From positions 62,001 through 126,000 of the forward strand of contig JARWMV010000022.1 in assembly GCA_030998015.1 (NCBI GenBank): 64,000 nucleotides of DNA, written 5' to 3'. Of this stretch, positions 1 through 11,532 are shown piece after piece. This DNA is from Ceratorhiza oryzae-sativae. Its lineage: Eukaryota; Basidiomycota; Agaricomycetes; Cantharellales; Ceratobasidiaceae. The notes below the pieces were generated by a model, which made no database searches, had not been told where the DNA came from, and saw only the letters and a list, made by a program, of their open reading frames with translations. The first letter of the stretch is position 1. Every line of letters starts with the position of its first letter. A program made the translations under genes and the position numbers.

Positions 1-2
1 AT

Positions 3-203
3 GAGGAATTCCAAAACATCTTTGCAGGAGAGGACAATGAGCAACCTTTGCCACATTACACAGAATGGGACTTTGGAGTGGACCTAAAACCAGATGTCAA
101 AATTGGCCACAGACCTGTCTATAGTGTGGGAGAAAAGGAAGACACTGAACTGTGCAAGAACCTGGACAGGCAATTAAGGAATGGCCACATCAGGCCATCT
201 AAA
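3..203 (+). pseudogene. Ty3/gypsy pol fragment, start of reverse transcriptase
   Basis: The frame starting at base 3 reads as the linker between protease and reverse transcriptase of a Ty3/gypsy polyprotein. It shows a EEFQNIF start, a proline-rich LPHYTEWDFGVDLK stretch, and then GHIRPSK, the usual lead-in to the RT fingers. The same pol resumes at 2881 with [13 protein letters not shown], so this is one gene cut by the hAT-like element at 204-2871. The left part lies outside the window. It is a remnant; no active product is expected. Confidence 0.75.
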
Positions 204-2871
204 TAAGGGTGCTGTGCCAGGATCCTGCAGATGGAATGTGCAGGAATTCCATATGAAATTCTGGCATATTCTGGTGCTGCAGGAGACAGAGGCAGTGCAG
301 GATTTGCCCCAGGGGTGCCAGTGTCCTGGGTGGAGTCCTCCAGTGCCTGCATTCCTGCATTCCTGCACCATTGCATGACCCCCACCATTTGTAGCATTCA
401 ATACACCATTAAATGCGCAAAATTCAGCAGAACTCATCAATGTATACATCATGTATTAGAAATTGAAATTGAGTGAGATTGACATACTTTAGTCTCGGGA
501 AAATAGTCAGGAGTCAGTGCAACCACTCATGCTTGCCTAACTAAGCATTGAACAGGAGCATGTACATACCATTCAACTTGCCTTGCTGAGGGGAATCAAA
601 TAAGCTCACTCACATCCTAATCCAACTCATTTCTGAGGAGATATAAGCAATATACAGGGGGTTAGCCCTGAGCAGCACCACAGGCACTAGTGAAACCAGC
701 CATGGAAACTTTGCTCCCCTGTAAGAAATTGATGTGAACCACTGTAGTTGTGCTGTTTACCAAAAATCAGGATGATTGGGGCTGTGTTAGTGGGCAAAAT
801 CCAGGGAACATACCCCCCTGATGCTCAAAATACCCCTAAATTGCCTCTGCACAAGTGTACACTTAATGACAGGAGCTCTGAGCCTCATTGATCTATTCAG
901 AGGTGTTTGTTACCCTATTCTATATGCCTGGTGTACTCCAAAACAGCCCTTTAACAAAATTTTCTGACCATGTGCAACAATTCAGCTTGGATGTCACCAG
1001 CAACACATGAACAGTGTTATGGGTCAGGGTACACTTGAATATCTAGAGCTTAAGCAAATGTAGATATGTTAGTATACTCTAATTGTACTCAATACTTCTT
1101 AGACTAGAGTAAGAAGGCTCAAAGTAGTTGCTATGTGATCAAGTAACACTCAATGTAGTCTTAATCTTTCACACTGTAAACTGACTAATTTATAGGTATA
1201 AAGAGCAAGACTACTATGGTCAGGTTCCCTTAGATATCTTAAATGTAGTTCAGCCCTAGTTGCTTGGACCAACTGATACTAATCTTAATACTAGACTTAA
1301 GCGATAGCTTATAGGATAGATGGTGGCTGCCTAATGCATGTACTTCCTCAGCTACAGGTACTTAGATTTCCTCTAATAGCCAGTACTTAATGTCACACTC
1401 AATCAGGCAATATTGTATCCTTATATATCTCTGTATATAAGATACAATGAATCAGACAGTATATAAGTAATATGGTACTTTATTCCTCAATACTAGTTAT
1501 ATAAGAAATCACACACAGACAAGAGAAAATAGAAAGGTCATAGAAACCAATAACCAGTCTGGGTTGAGTAGAGGAGGGAGGTGGTCTGGAAGGGCCTCAG
1601 AGGAGGTCCTTTTATACCCTGAGGAGGGCATTCCAGAGCCAAATAGATACATGCATGCCTGTGCAATCATCAAAAGAGGGTACTGCTATACTTGGGGTAC
1701 ACCCTAGCCCAGTATAGGATAAAAGAGTAAAGACAGGGTGTGGATTGAAGGCATTGATGCATCTGAGACCTGCTATTGGCTTGTAGATCATATTATCATA
1801 GTATATACATGTAATGAACAGAGGCTACATCTCAGTGAGTCATAAAGTGAGTCAGAGAAGCTTCTGGATCAATTTGGGAAGCTCTCCTGACTTACTGGAG
1901 TCATTAGATCTTGATTGATGGTCCAGTAAGATTCTAATGATCTTCGGGCCATTCCGGCACGAGGATCCGGTGGATCGCGACGATCTTCGGGCAGCAGATA
2001 CTGCCGAAGATTGGCTATCGATAGAGCACAAGATCGCTCTGATAGCGTAAGCGGTTGCCGAGATATGAGCGGTGCAATGTTGTAATCAATATCTCCTGAT
2101 AAGAGGAAATATCGCAACCTCTATATCTCTCTGAGCTCTTAAGATAAAATCACGATAAAATATTTGTTGGAAAGAGGAGATTTTGTGCTATTTAATGGAA
2201 CACAAATAGTACAATTTTAGATGCATACAAATTCATTTAATTTCGAGAAAAATTATAGAGGCATCGCTTGAGGTTGGCAGAGCAGACTAAAATAATAGAA
2301 AAATGTTAGTGATCCATAACAAACAGACACCAGTTCATTACAATCCAATGTATGTACTAGATAGATAGGATGTACTTAGGGATTTTTGAGGTCCAGGAGC
2401 ACGCCTAGCTCATTGTCTTGGCTCCAAAATGCTGTTTTAGACATGAAATAGTATCTGCGCACTTGTAACAATATTTTCTTAGCATTAATCTGCTGCAATA
2501 TACATGTGAACAATATTTGTACACCAGATAGACTACATAATCTGAATCCTCTGAAGTATTGGCCTTAAGGCTCAAGAACAGAAAACTGCATGTGATTCAT
2601 CAGGTTTAATTTTCTACCCGATATGCTACATACCATTCAAAAGCTCTCAGTAGTGCGCATCTAATAAGCTATCATACAACTTGATGTGTCAACATTTGAG
2701 CATAATCAGGTGCAGGAGCCCTGGAATTCTGGCCAGCTCCTGCAGCTGCCAGATTTCCATTTGGAGTCTGGCTCCTGGCCTGCTGGAGCCAGAGCCAGAG
2801 CAGGAATCAAGTAAATTGCAAGGAGTCCACCTGCAGGTGGACTCCTGCAAAATTCTGGCACAGCATCCTTA
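204..2871. mobile_element. Non-autonomous hAT-like DNA transposon, with an L1 LTR inside
   Basis: The element is bounded by terminal inverted repeats that start TAAGGGTGCTGTGCCAG on the left and, read on the other strand, TAAGGATGCTGTGCCAG on the right. The 8-bp direct repeat CATCTAAA flanks it at 196-203 and 2872-2879. An 8-bp duplication with TAAGG-type ends fits the hAT superfamily. It splits a reading frame that continues across the gap, which confirms insertion. I see no transposase, so it is probably non-autonomous. CAGGAGC/GCTCCTG-rich subterminal motifs lie at 2700-2860. Without the L1 LTR at 1015-2321 it is about 1.36 kb. Confidence 0.75.
1015..2321 (-). mobile_element. Solo LTR, family L1 (copy A)
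   Basis: This 1,307-bp unit starts TGTTATGGG and ends CCATAACA, with a perfect 5-bp duplication AACAG at 1010-1014 and 2322-2326. In its own (minus) orientation it has a long U3, a TATA box (TATAAAAGG near 1610) and AATAAA near 1487, as expected of an LTR. Near 1983-2011 a CpG-rich hairpin (ATCTTCGGGCAG paired with CTGCCGAAGAT) lies in U3. No internal region or second LTR is present, so it is a solo LTR. Copies recur at 28677, 29241, 40651, 41490 and 57543. Confidence 0.88.
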
Positions 2872-2880
2872 CATCTAAAT

Positions 2881-3215
2881 CACCAATGGCATCCCCTGAG
2901 ATATTTGTCAAAAAGAAGAATGGGAAACTGCACCTGTGCATTGACTACTGGAGGTTGAACAGTATGACCATCCGAAATGCATACCCACTGCCAAAAATCC
3001 AAGACCCAATCAAAACCCTGCAGTAGGCCAAAGTATTTACCAAACTGGACCTGAAATGGGGATTCAACCTTGAAAGGGTACAAGAAGGAGACAAATGGAA
3101 ACTGGCATTCAAAACCAAATACAGCCCTACAAGCCCCTGGTCATGCAATTTGGCACAATGAACCTCCCAGGCACATTCATGAACATGATGTGCAAGATAC
3201 TCTAAGACTTGGAAG
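2881..3215 (+). pseudogene. Ty3/gypsy reverse transcriptase fragment (continuation of 3-203)
   Basis: This stretch reads [20 protein letters not shown] and then [11 protein letters not shown], the RT fingers and the first catalytic-aspartate region (KLDL) of a Ty3/gypsy pol. Stops interrupt it at about 3030 and after 3160, and the YxDD box is not reached. It joins the fragment at 3-203 across the hAT-like insertion. It is decayed and not functional. Confidence 0.75.
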
Positions 3216-3289
3216 AGGTTTATGTAGTTCCATTATCCCCTGTCTCATTGCCAACTTCTGTAACCCAACAATGGCACACACACTATAGT

Positions 3290-4000
3290 ATTGGTCAGGG
3301 TGGCAAGCTATCCCAAATGGGCTCCTGACTGCTTTTGTCCTCTACAGTTTGTAGCAGCTGGAGTGACCTGAATAAGTGGGCCTTTCTGACCATTTGCAAT
3401 AGAATCAGATACTATGAGTGTTTTGTGACTACTATGGAAACTAGGTGTGATCAAAGAGGAGAGATTCTCTTCACCTGGTTGCCTGGTGACTTTTGGGTGT
3501 GCTGGCCAAGCTCCAGTTTCAAGAACACTCTCATCTGTCCATATTTTGTCATCCCAGCTATTCTTTGTATTCTCCCTGGCCCAAGTTGGACACCTAGTTG
3601 CAGTATGAGGGGGGATGTAGGGTTTATGGCAGGCAGAGTGTCAGTGATAGCCAGACCTATATGCAATTGTCTTAACTTGTGATGTACTGACATTGCCAAG
3701 TATCTTGGCAATTTTTTATAAGCATCAAATTGATTGATGCAAAGTGTGCAAATGACCTGGCACTCAGTTCTAGGACTAACACCAAGTAGACAGCCAGAGT
3801 GAGCAAGGGATTTGTATGTGTGGTGCTGCTTGAATCTGTAGACAGTTTTAGCCACACCAGAAGGAGAAGCCTTCACTTTTGCTGCAATCTCTTTGTAAGT
3901 GTATCCCTCATCATGCAAAGCAAAGATTCAACAATGTTTGCCCTCAGAAAACTCATGAGTTCCAGTGGGAGTCATTGTGGGAGAGATGAAGAGCAATTGC
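3290..4000 (-). pseudogene. Tc1/mariner transposase remnant
   Basis: On the minus strand the frame ending at 3451 begins MHDEGYTYKEIAAKVKASPS, a helix-turn-helix of the Tc1 transposase N-terminus (grow, enter, test kinship to 'IA..L..S..TV'). Further down, in another frame, WTDES-like TDESVLE is followed by a PGEEN segment and then GQKGPL, the order seen in Tc1 DDE domains. The N-terminal part is open upstream to about 3990 except for one TGA that could be a former CGA. At least one frameshift (near 3530) and the missing last acidic residue make it inactive. I could not place terminal repeats with confidence. Confidence 0.6.
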
Positions 4001-6733
4001 AGCTGATGTCATGTGCAACTTTTCCACACTTTTGGATACCATGAGTACTCCTGCTGCATTTCATGCTTGTTTTGACAAGACATGCAGTGGGAAACCTTAA
4101 ACTCCATCCATGTTGTCCTCAGACTAGAGTCAGTCAGTCTATCATAAATCATATATAGTACACTTACCACCCTGCCTGCATGACTCATGCTCCCTCAAGG
4201 AGTGGTTGCACAACCAGTTGTGAACCAACTGTGGAGTTGTCATACAGTAAGCACATGCACTCATCTCTTGCTGACATATAATTGACTAACCTTTCTAAAC
4301 TGCACAAGTCCTTGGCTTGGCAGCCTGTTGTCTGCCCCACCCTTGTCCTCCTCATCATCTGTCATGGACATCTGCTCAGCCAGCAGACTCAGGGGTTGGA
4401 GACATTGATAGAACTTGATGTCCTTGATGGCTTTCTTTCAAACCTCATTATAAATCTCCATGCTCTTTGCAAGCCCATACTGTTGTGCAGAGGGGCAGAG
4501 AATTTTGATTTGTGTGGCATTAAATATTGTGGGCATTGTGCTGCAAAATGGAGACACATGTGGTGGTGGTTGATTCATGGTGGTGGTTGTGGAGTTGTTT
4601 GGACATAATAAGTATGTTGCTGAGTAAGGAGTGCCACAACAGCACTTATCCAACAACTGCCACATATCATATATTCATGCATGAAATTCATGGAAGTTAC
4701 AGTACTTCATCAGGGAATGTTCAAATATATAAAAAGGGAATAAGTGTCAGGGACATACCAAAATGATTTGTCATTGCTTTTTCTGCTAGGTTGGATAGTT
4801 TACTAATGCAAATTAACCCTTGCCCCTTAATTTAATGTATGTTCTGATTTTGACACACTCTTGGTTACTTGACTGTGGGCCAGTCATGCATGCATACTAA
4901 TTGCACTGATTGCACAGCCCATCTGATCTGTGAGCAATAGCACAATTGGCCCTTCTCACAGCTATGTCTGTGGTGTATGTGCATGTGTGTTCTGTAGTTA
5001 TAAAAATTTAGATGTGCAAAGGTGTAGCTGTGACCCATCTATTTGTTGCAACTCACCCTAGCTTGACATGTGCTCATGTGCTGGGGATATTGCATTGCCA
5101 CTGTGAGCATGTGTGACAGGCATGCTGCTCACCATGGTAGTGCTTATATTTGCAATTTGAGAGCATTGTTGCTCCTCCCTACCCTGGTAGGCCATGACCC
5201 ATGCTGCACATTGCCACTCCCACAGATATATCACCTGGTTTGTCTCCCTCACACCACTATGCACTTGTCTTATGTCACAGCTAGTGTCTTCCCCCAATAT
5301 ATTGTTGTCAACTTGATACTCCCTTCATGACCCAATCCTCCCCAAGCCCTGGCGACACCTTTTGCCAAGCTGCACACACCTGATGCACCGCCACCATGAG
5401 CAGGTAAAGCATCACTGAGCCCTCATGGTGGCAGTGCTTGTCTGTCAGTCATGCCAGGGGTCCCATATCCATGAGTAGTCACACAATTCAGTCCCCCCTT
5501 GGGGACAGACACTCATATATTTTCCTGAGCCAGCTGCACAAACTTGTTTCTGGTTTTCCAACCAACATATATTCATGTATTTTTGTATCTAGCTCATGTT
5601 GTAGTCAACTATTATACATAACCTTATCATAAAGTGCACATATGCATCTCTGAACTGCTGAAATATTCAATGCTGGCCTGTATCTGAAAACTTGCACATT
5701 TTGATGCAGTGCCACCAGGAGCATGGATGATATAAGGCTCACCTACAGTGGCTAGCCTCCACTGAATTGTCTCCAATTAAGTTTAACACTATATATGACT
5801 AGGCATGATGTGTCTGTATTTATCTGTATGCCTCCCTATCAATTTCCCAAATTCTGCATTAGTTGCAATTTGGGGATATATTCAACACCAATAAAGGTAG
5901 TTTGGCAATCAATGAAGAACATGACTGGATATATGTGCTTTTAATTTTCAATTGACCCTCACTTTTCAAGACTCATCAATGGATTGGACTCTGTTTTTGA
6001 CCTTTTTCTGACTCTTGCTCATGTTTTTGGTACCTTGACTGAAAAATGAGGTAACCCCCCCTGATCCATTGGGGTGGTATATAGAGGTATGCATTGTTTT
6101 TGAACCATATGAGTGATCTCCCCAGCTGTAATGCTTCCCTTTTCAAGTGCCAAATTGACAGCCAAGCCATTCTTGCACAAGCATGCCAGAACAAGTGCAC
6201 AGGGTCCCCTTGTGTTCTGGTACTGTCAAGTGGTGTTGTCAGCTCAAGAGCCCCCATCAGCCCCTACTGTCCAGAATGGCAGGTACTCCCAAATGACTGA
6301 CTCCCAATGTAGGATATCAAGTCAGCAAAGCTCGTTGCATGCAGACTGATCATATTCACCTAGGTCACCACATTGTTGGTGAATCCACTCTTGTGCAAAA
6401 ACTGATAGTCCTTGGCCACATACATCCAATTGCAAGATGGTAGGTTTGAAGCTGGGTAGAATCAACTGCAATGAGGATCAATGGTCAGGGGTTTGTCCTG
6501 CACAGCCTCTCCTGGGCTACCTGCTCCTGTTGCTTACAGTGAAAGAAATTGCAAGCCTTGTGCTGTGCAACCTTGTCACTTGCACCCTCTCCATCTGAAT
6601 CCAATGGTTCATCCTCAGACACTGCAGGCACTGTTAACAAGACCTCCTGTGTACCCCAACTAAGCAAGATTCACCTGTTGGAAGCTGGAGGACAACTTCC
6701 AGCCTCACATATACACCAAAAGCCACAGCCACT
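4001..6733. other. AT-rich stretch, no recognisable intact gene
   Basis: I see no complete gene here. Several short minus-strand open stretches look like decayed coding sequence. One runs about 4665-4300 and contains AKSMEIYNEV, a TGA, then KKAIKDIKFYQCLQPLSLL. Another is 5976-6257 (93 codons), and a third is 6485-6667 with an acidic DEPLDSDGEGASDK segment. None matches a family I can name. The rest is low-complexity TG- and CA-rich sequence, probably old transposon. Confidence 0.4.
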
Positions 6734-7442
6734 TGTCACAAGCCTTGCTCCTGACATGCTTATTGAATTCATTTGCAATTATTTCTCTCTCATTTCCTTA
6801 ATTTTGCCTGCTCCTTGCAATGTATGCTTGTGCTTGTGTTTCCATTCTTGCTTGTTCTTCTGTCAAGACCTAATGCTGATCTTAAGGGAGGACTTTGTAA
6901 TGCTCATGACAGAAGGTCAAGCTCTTGGGGATTCCCCTTGAACTTGATCCTCCTTATATCTGCAGAAACACAGCATTCACTACATGGTCACAAGCAATCA
7001 TTGGCAAACTGATATCAAGGATGACATGTACATGTCTTACAGAGATTCCAGAAGGCTCCTCAATCATGTAACTAGCAACTTTTAGAACACAGCAAAATAA
7101 AATATGAAAAAAAAGTGAACAACTGTCTGTTGACACACTAGGTCATGACATCTTGCTTGTTCTTGTTTGTCTTTCCTGTTCTGGCTTATAGTTGCTTATA
7201 TTCACTTCCTGTTGCTTGTACTGCACTAGCCCTTGCTTGTAATTATGCAATGCTTGCCATATTGGCTGCAGAATAGCTTTTATGCAAGTATGTAAAGTGT
7301 CTGTGGTCTCCAGAGTGCTGCACCTGGTCATTTCACATCATTTAATGATCCAACACCACATGTCTTTGCCGCAGAGCTCTCTTGCAACACTTCCAAAGCT
7401 CAGGACTCATCCCAGCTGTCTAAAAGTCACTGTTAGTTACAT
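6734..7442 (+). mobile_element. G2-family LTR, interrupted by an L5-like LTR
   Basis: It starts TGTCACAAGCCTTGCTCC and shows the family body rich in CTTGCTTGT, a TATTTAAGC-like TATA element and the CTCCAGAGTGCT start of R. It ends near GTTAGTTACA. The segment 6861-7150 is a separate inserted LTR. Directly after 7442 the sequence jumps into the RNase H part of a G2 pol, so the internal region lost its gag and RT, apparently by recombination at a short CTCATCACT match. Confidence 0.7.
6861..7150 (-). mobile_element. Small solo LTR, L5-like
   Basis: The unit runs TGTCAAGACC to AGGTCATGACA and interrupts a G2 LTR whose sequence continues on both sides. The flanks are TCTTC on the left and TCTTG on the right, a target duplication with one mismatch. 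The ends match the L5 LTR at 39553-40098, but this copy is shorter (290 bp). Confidence 0.6.
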
Positions 7443-7479
7443 TGTGAAGTCCTCTTCCAAGGCCGTCACCTCATCACTG

Positions 7480-9235
7480 TGGATCACAAGAATCTGGAGA
7501 ACTGGAAGACTTCCAGGAACTTTATCAGACATGACATGCGCTGGCACCTCACCCTGGCCTCCTACAAATTTGTAATTGAACACAGGCCAGGTAAATAGTT
7601 GGACAAACTAGATGCGCTCTCACTGTGGCCAGATCACATCCCTTCAGAGCCTGAGCCTTAGATTATGCTTCCAGAACACTGATTTGTTGGCAAAGCAGTG
7701 GATATGTCAGCCCCACTGATTTCCCTCATCCAAGACACCCTGCCAGAGAATCCTAGCCTGGAAGTGATTATCTCAGCTGTGTCTAGTGCAGAGAATATGC
7801 CCCAATCTGTGGCAGCAAAGTTCGAAGATCATTCTATGAAGGATGGAGTTTTGCTCTATCAGGGAAGAGTTGTTGTCCCTGATTGATGAACCTGACATCA
7901 AACTAAGCTTATTGTCTCATTTCCACAATTCTCCAGCTGCTGGGCATCAAGGATGCGGATGTACTCTGGAGCTGTTATCACAGCACTACTATTGGCTGGA
8001 TATGAAGTTCCAGGTCAATTGCTAGGTAGACTCTTGTGAAATCAGCCAAAAGAGCAAGGGGCATGGGAAACACTTTGCCCTGCAGCTGCTCCCTGTTCCT
8101 GCTGGTCTCTGGGAAGATTTGTTGTATGATTTCATTTTCAAACTACCAAAATCCAAGGGCTTTGACGGTATCCTGACAGTTGTAGACCACTTCTCCAAGA
8201 TGATGCACCTGATCTGCTGCAGAGAGGTGCCACCACCAGAAGACGTTGCAGAGATGTTTCTGCATCACGTCCGGAAGCTGCATGGCACTCCCAGAACCAG
8301 TGTATCAGACAGAGGGCCATCTTTCAATGCCAGATTATTGAAGGCCCTTTACAAATTGCTCCAAATTGATCCCAAATTCTCTACAGCCTTCCACCTGCAA
8401 ACAGATGGGCAAACCGAGATCAAGAATCAGTGGGTACAGGCTTACTTGTGTGCCCTTGTAAACCACAAGCAAACAGACTGGGCAGACTGGCTTCCTCTAG
8501 CAGAATTTGCTCACAACAACGCTCAAAATGAAGCAACAGGCAAATCTCCATTTGAGATAGTTTATGGTCACTCCCCAGTAATTGCACTGTCTCTGGAACC
8601 AACCAGAGTTGCTGTAGCAGATGACAGGGCTATGAAACTCCACCAGACGATCCAGCAAGTCAATGCTGCACTCAAATGGACACAGGAACACTACAAACAA
8701 GCAGATATAGGCAAATCTCTCCTGGAATTCAGCATTGGTGAGAAGGTTTGGCTTATGAGCATGTATATCACATCTCAGCGACCCAACAAGAAGCTGGATC
8801 ACAAACAATATGGCTCCTTCCCAGTTGCTGAGCACATGGGCTCACATACATACAGGCTGGACCTCCCAGAAGGCATGAAGATACACAATGTCTTCCATGT
8901 CTCACTTCTATTGCCAGTGGTTAAAGATATGGATCTTGGCTGCTCCTTTGTACCTCCCCTCCAGTAATCACACAATAAGGGGAGGAATATTCCAAGGTTG
9001 ACAAATTCCTGGATTGGAAAGTCAAGGGCGGGAAATGGCACTACAGGGTCAGATGGAAGGGCTATGGCCCACTTGATGACACATGGGTAGATTTGGAGGA
9101 GCTGAAACACTTGGATGGGAAAATCAGTGACTTCCTGGCAAGCCACCCAGATGCTCCAGCACCTGGAGACTCTATTCCTGTGAGTAGATTCCCAGCTAAA
9201 AGAAGGAGGGTAGGGCAATGGAGCAGCAAGTTCAA
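7480..9235 (+). pseudogene. G2 chromovirus pol: RNase H end, integrase, chromodomain
   Basis: The order is the end of RNase H (TVDHKNLENW), the RPGK linker, the integrase HHCC zinc region (HNSPAAGHQG, then a degraded CEIS), the DDE core and a C-terminal chromodomain. The DDE core lies in the long 282-codon frame 8119-8967, with VVDHFSKM, SDRGPSFN and TDGQTEIKNQW. The chromodomain reads FLDWKVKGGKWHYRVRWKGYG, about 9005-9065. Stops near 7597, 7660, 7885 and 8023 and a frameshift near 8967 break it. The chromodomain places it among Ty3 chromoviruses. The integrase core is well kept compared with the rest. Confidence 0.82.
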
Positions 9236-9326
9236 AACAAACCTATTTTGCACTATTACACTCTGCTGCTGCCTCTCTCACTCCCAATTCTGCTCCTCCC
9301 TGCCCCAAATCACTGTTAAACCACCA

Positions 9327-9895
9327 TGTCGCTTCGTCTCAAGTTCAACCACATTGCCATCATTGACCTCTACATGAGCACCATCCCCAAGGTCCTGCTC
9401 AACTGCCTGTGACAGGAGAACACCTTCTCTGGCGACGTGCAGAGCAATTACACTTGCAGAGCCTACTGCTACATCAGCAGAGGCATCTACAAACACCCTG
9501 GCTTCAGGTACCTGTTTTGGCTCAAACTCAATGGCAAGTATGCTCCCAAATCCCTCAACATTAGTACCTACCAATGCTGGCTGCACTTCGGTGCTGCAGA
9601 CCACTCCTTCTTTGCCTACATATGCAATTGCACTTGGAAGGGCCCAATCATTGGCAGGCTCCAGAGCTAACTACCCAAGATGACTTGGTTGCGTGTTTTA
9701 CAGATGTGTCCCTTCAGTATCTGCCAGAAGCACCTACACTGGTGGTTCAAATGGAGCATTCATTCCCCTGCATTGACAACAGAGGGAGCAGAGGGGATGA
9801 CAGTGCCATGTTAACAATGGAGGATTGGGAGAAGATGCTTTCCCTGTGTGAAGCCTGCCCCAATTGCTCTGTCATTATGGTCAAAAAAAGGGTGG
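9327..9895 (+). pseudogene. G2 post-pol accessory reading frame (copy 1), unknown function
   Basis: Between the chromodomain and the purine-rich tract before the 3' LTR lies an extra coding region. It begins MSLRLKFNHIAIIDLYM, continues STIPKVLLNCL, has a TGA, then ISRGIYKHPGF and YQCWLHFGAADHSFFAYI, and shifts frame near 9668 to TMEDWEKMLSLCEACPNC. A diverged second copy at 28071-28650 keeps the same blocks in the same order, which argues for a real protein of roughly 190-220 residues. I see no transmembrane segment or known domain; it is tryptophan- and cysteine-rich. Function unknown. Confidence 0.6.
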
Positions 9896-9901
9896 CAATA
9901 A

Positions 9902-10262
9902 TATCACAAGCCTTGCTCCAGACATGTTATTAATTTAATTTGTGATCTCTCTCTTGTGTTTCCTTGAATTTCCCCGCTGTTTGCAACATGTACTTGTGCA
10001 TTTGCTTCTGTTTTTGCCTACTTTTGTGTATTTCACTTGCCCTTGCCTATTCTGGCTTATACTCACTTATACTTGCTTCCTGTCGCTTATACTGTGCTAG
10101 CCATTGCTTGTAGCTACACGTTGCTTGCCATTTTTGTTCCAAACAGTATTAAAGTGAGTCTGTGAAGTGTCTCTGGTCTCCAGAGTGCTTTACCCTGTCT
10201 AGTCACCCTTTTCACTGCTCTACGAACTATGTATTCCCCTCTAGGGAGTCCCCTAGCTGTCT
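9902..10262 (+). mobile_element. G2 3' LTR, truncated at its end
   Basis: Just after an A/G-rich tract (about 9882-9895) the sequence TATCACAAGCCTTGCTCC starts a G2 LTR. It carries the TATTAAAG TATA-like element and GTCTCCAGAGTGC. It breaks off near 10262, before the usual TTGTGACA end. Bases 10263-10345 are a scrap of G2 leader in the opposite orientation. Confidence 0.65.
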
Positions 10263-10345
10263 TCATGCATGTGAGCTGATGTGCAAGCTGATGATGTGCT
10301 CATACAAAATGGTATTGGAATGGATGTTGTGGGGTGAGATCTGTC

Positions 10346-11532
10346 AAGACAGTGACTGGATGTTTTGTTCTTTCCAGGAAAATGCACCAGTGTTAATATG
10401 AGTGAATGATAGCCAGTAGTTCCTTGTCATGAGTATCATAATTGAGCTCTGCAGGAGAGAAGCTTGCTGGCATGAGGGCTACAGGGTGGATGCATGCATT
10501 CACCTGTTGCTGAGACAGCACTGCACCCATTGCATTGCCAGAAGCATCAGTTTCCAGAAGATAGGGTTCATCCTCATTTGGGTGTGCAAGCACAGGCTCT
10601 GATGAAATGGCCTGTTTAATGCCATCAAATGATGCTTGCTGCTGTTCTCCCCAATCCCACAGGGCGTCCTAATGTGTGAGAGCATGCAGTGGCCTTGCCA
10701 ACCAGCTGAAATCGGCAATAAAGCGACAGTAGAAGTTTGCGAATCCAAGGAAACTCTGCACTTGTTTCACAGTCAGAGGAGCTGGCCGTTTGATAATTGC
10801 CTTGACTTTCTCCTTCTCCGTTGAGATTCCTTCAGGAGTAATCACCAAGCTAATGTAGGTGACAGAGGTGACTGCAAAATGGCACATCTCCAGGTTGCAG
10901 AACAGGTTATGCTTCTGTAAGCATGTGAGGACCTCTCTGATGTGTCCCAGATGCTCCTCTCTGTTGTTGGAGAAGATTAGAATGTCATTCAGGTAGACAA
11001 TTACAAAGATATCTAAGATGTCCCTGAAGCTGTTGTTCATGAAACACTGGAACACAGCAGGTGCATTTGTGAGGCCAAATGGCATGACTAGATATTCAAA
11101 TAGCCCATATTTGGTGTAGGCTACTGATTTCCACTTGTCCCCTTTCTTGATGCGCATATTGTTGTATCCTGAGCGCAAATCCAGCTAGGTGAAGATCTTC
11201 CCACATTGGAGTTTTTCAATTGGCTCATCCTGACACAGCAGTGCATAGCAGTCCTTGATGGTGATATGGTTCATGTGCCAATAGTCCACCACCAGTCGCA
11301 GGTGGCCATCAGCCTTCTTGACAAACATTACTTGAGCACCTGCAGGGGAGGTGCTGGGCTGGATCTTGCCACTTGTGAGCTCTGATTCATTGTGTTCCCT
11401 GAGCACAGCCATCTCAGCTGGGGTCATTGGGTATATAGGACCCCAAGACACATCCTTGCTGTCTTCCAGAGGAATTGCATAATCATAGGGCTGGTGAGGA
11501 GGTAGAGAAGTAAAGCACTGTTCCCCAAACAT
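10346..11532 (-). pseudogene. G2 copy 2b: reverse transcriptase and RNase H part of pol
   Basis: This minus-strand pol piece reads, in order: FVKKADGHLRLVVDYWHMN (RT start, 11345-11270), an interruption near 11185, [33 protein letters not shown] (the YxDD box has become YLND), VQSFLGFANFYCRFI, and the RNase H start YLLETDASGNAMGAVLSQQ. The cut at 10346 falls inside RNase H (FLERTKHPVTV), so the integrase is missing. Scattered stops and the altered catalytic box mark it as dead. It belongs to the same family as 16851-32928. Confidence 0.82.

Noticed and set aside
1869..2117. 82-codon open frame in L1 copies, also at 28879, 30094 and 42344
   Set aside because: It lacks an ATG (starts TTG in copy A), lies in U3 of solo LTRs and has no domain. 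It is kept as an observation, not called as a gene.
4282..4608. 108-codon plus-strand ORF
   Set aside because: No motif; composition suggests the antisense of a decayed minus-strand coding stretch.
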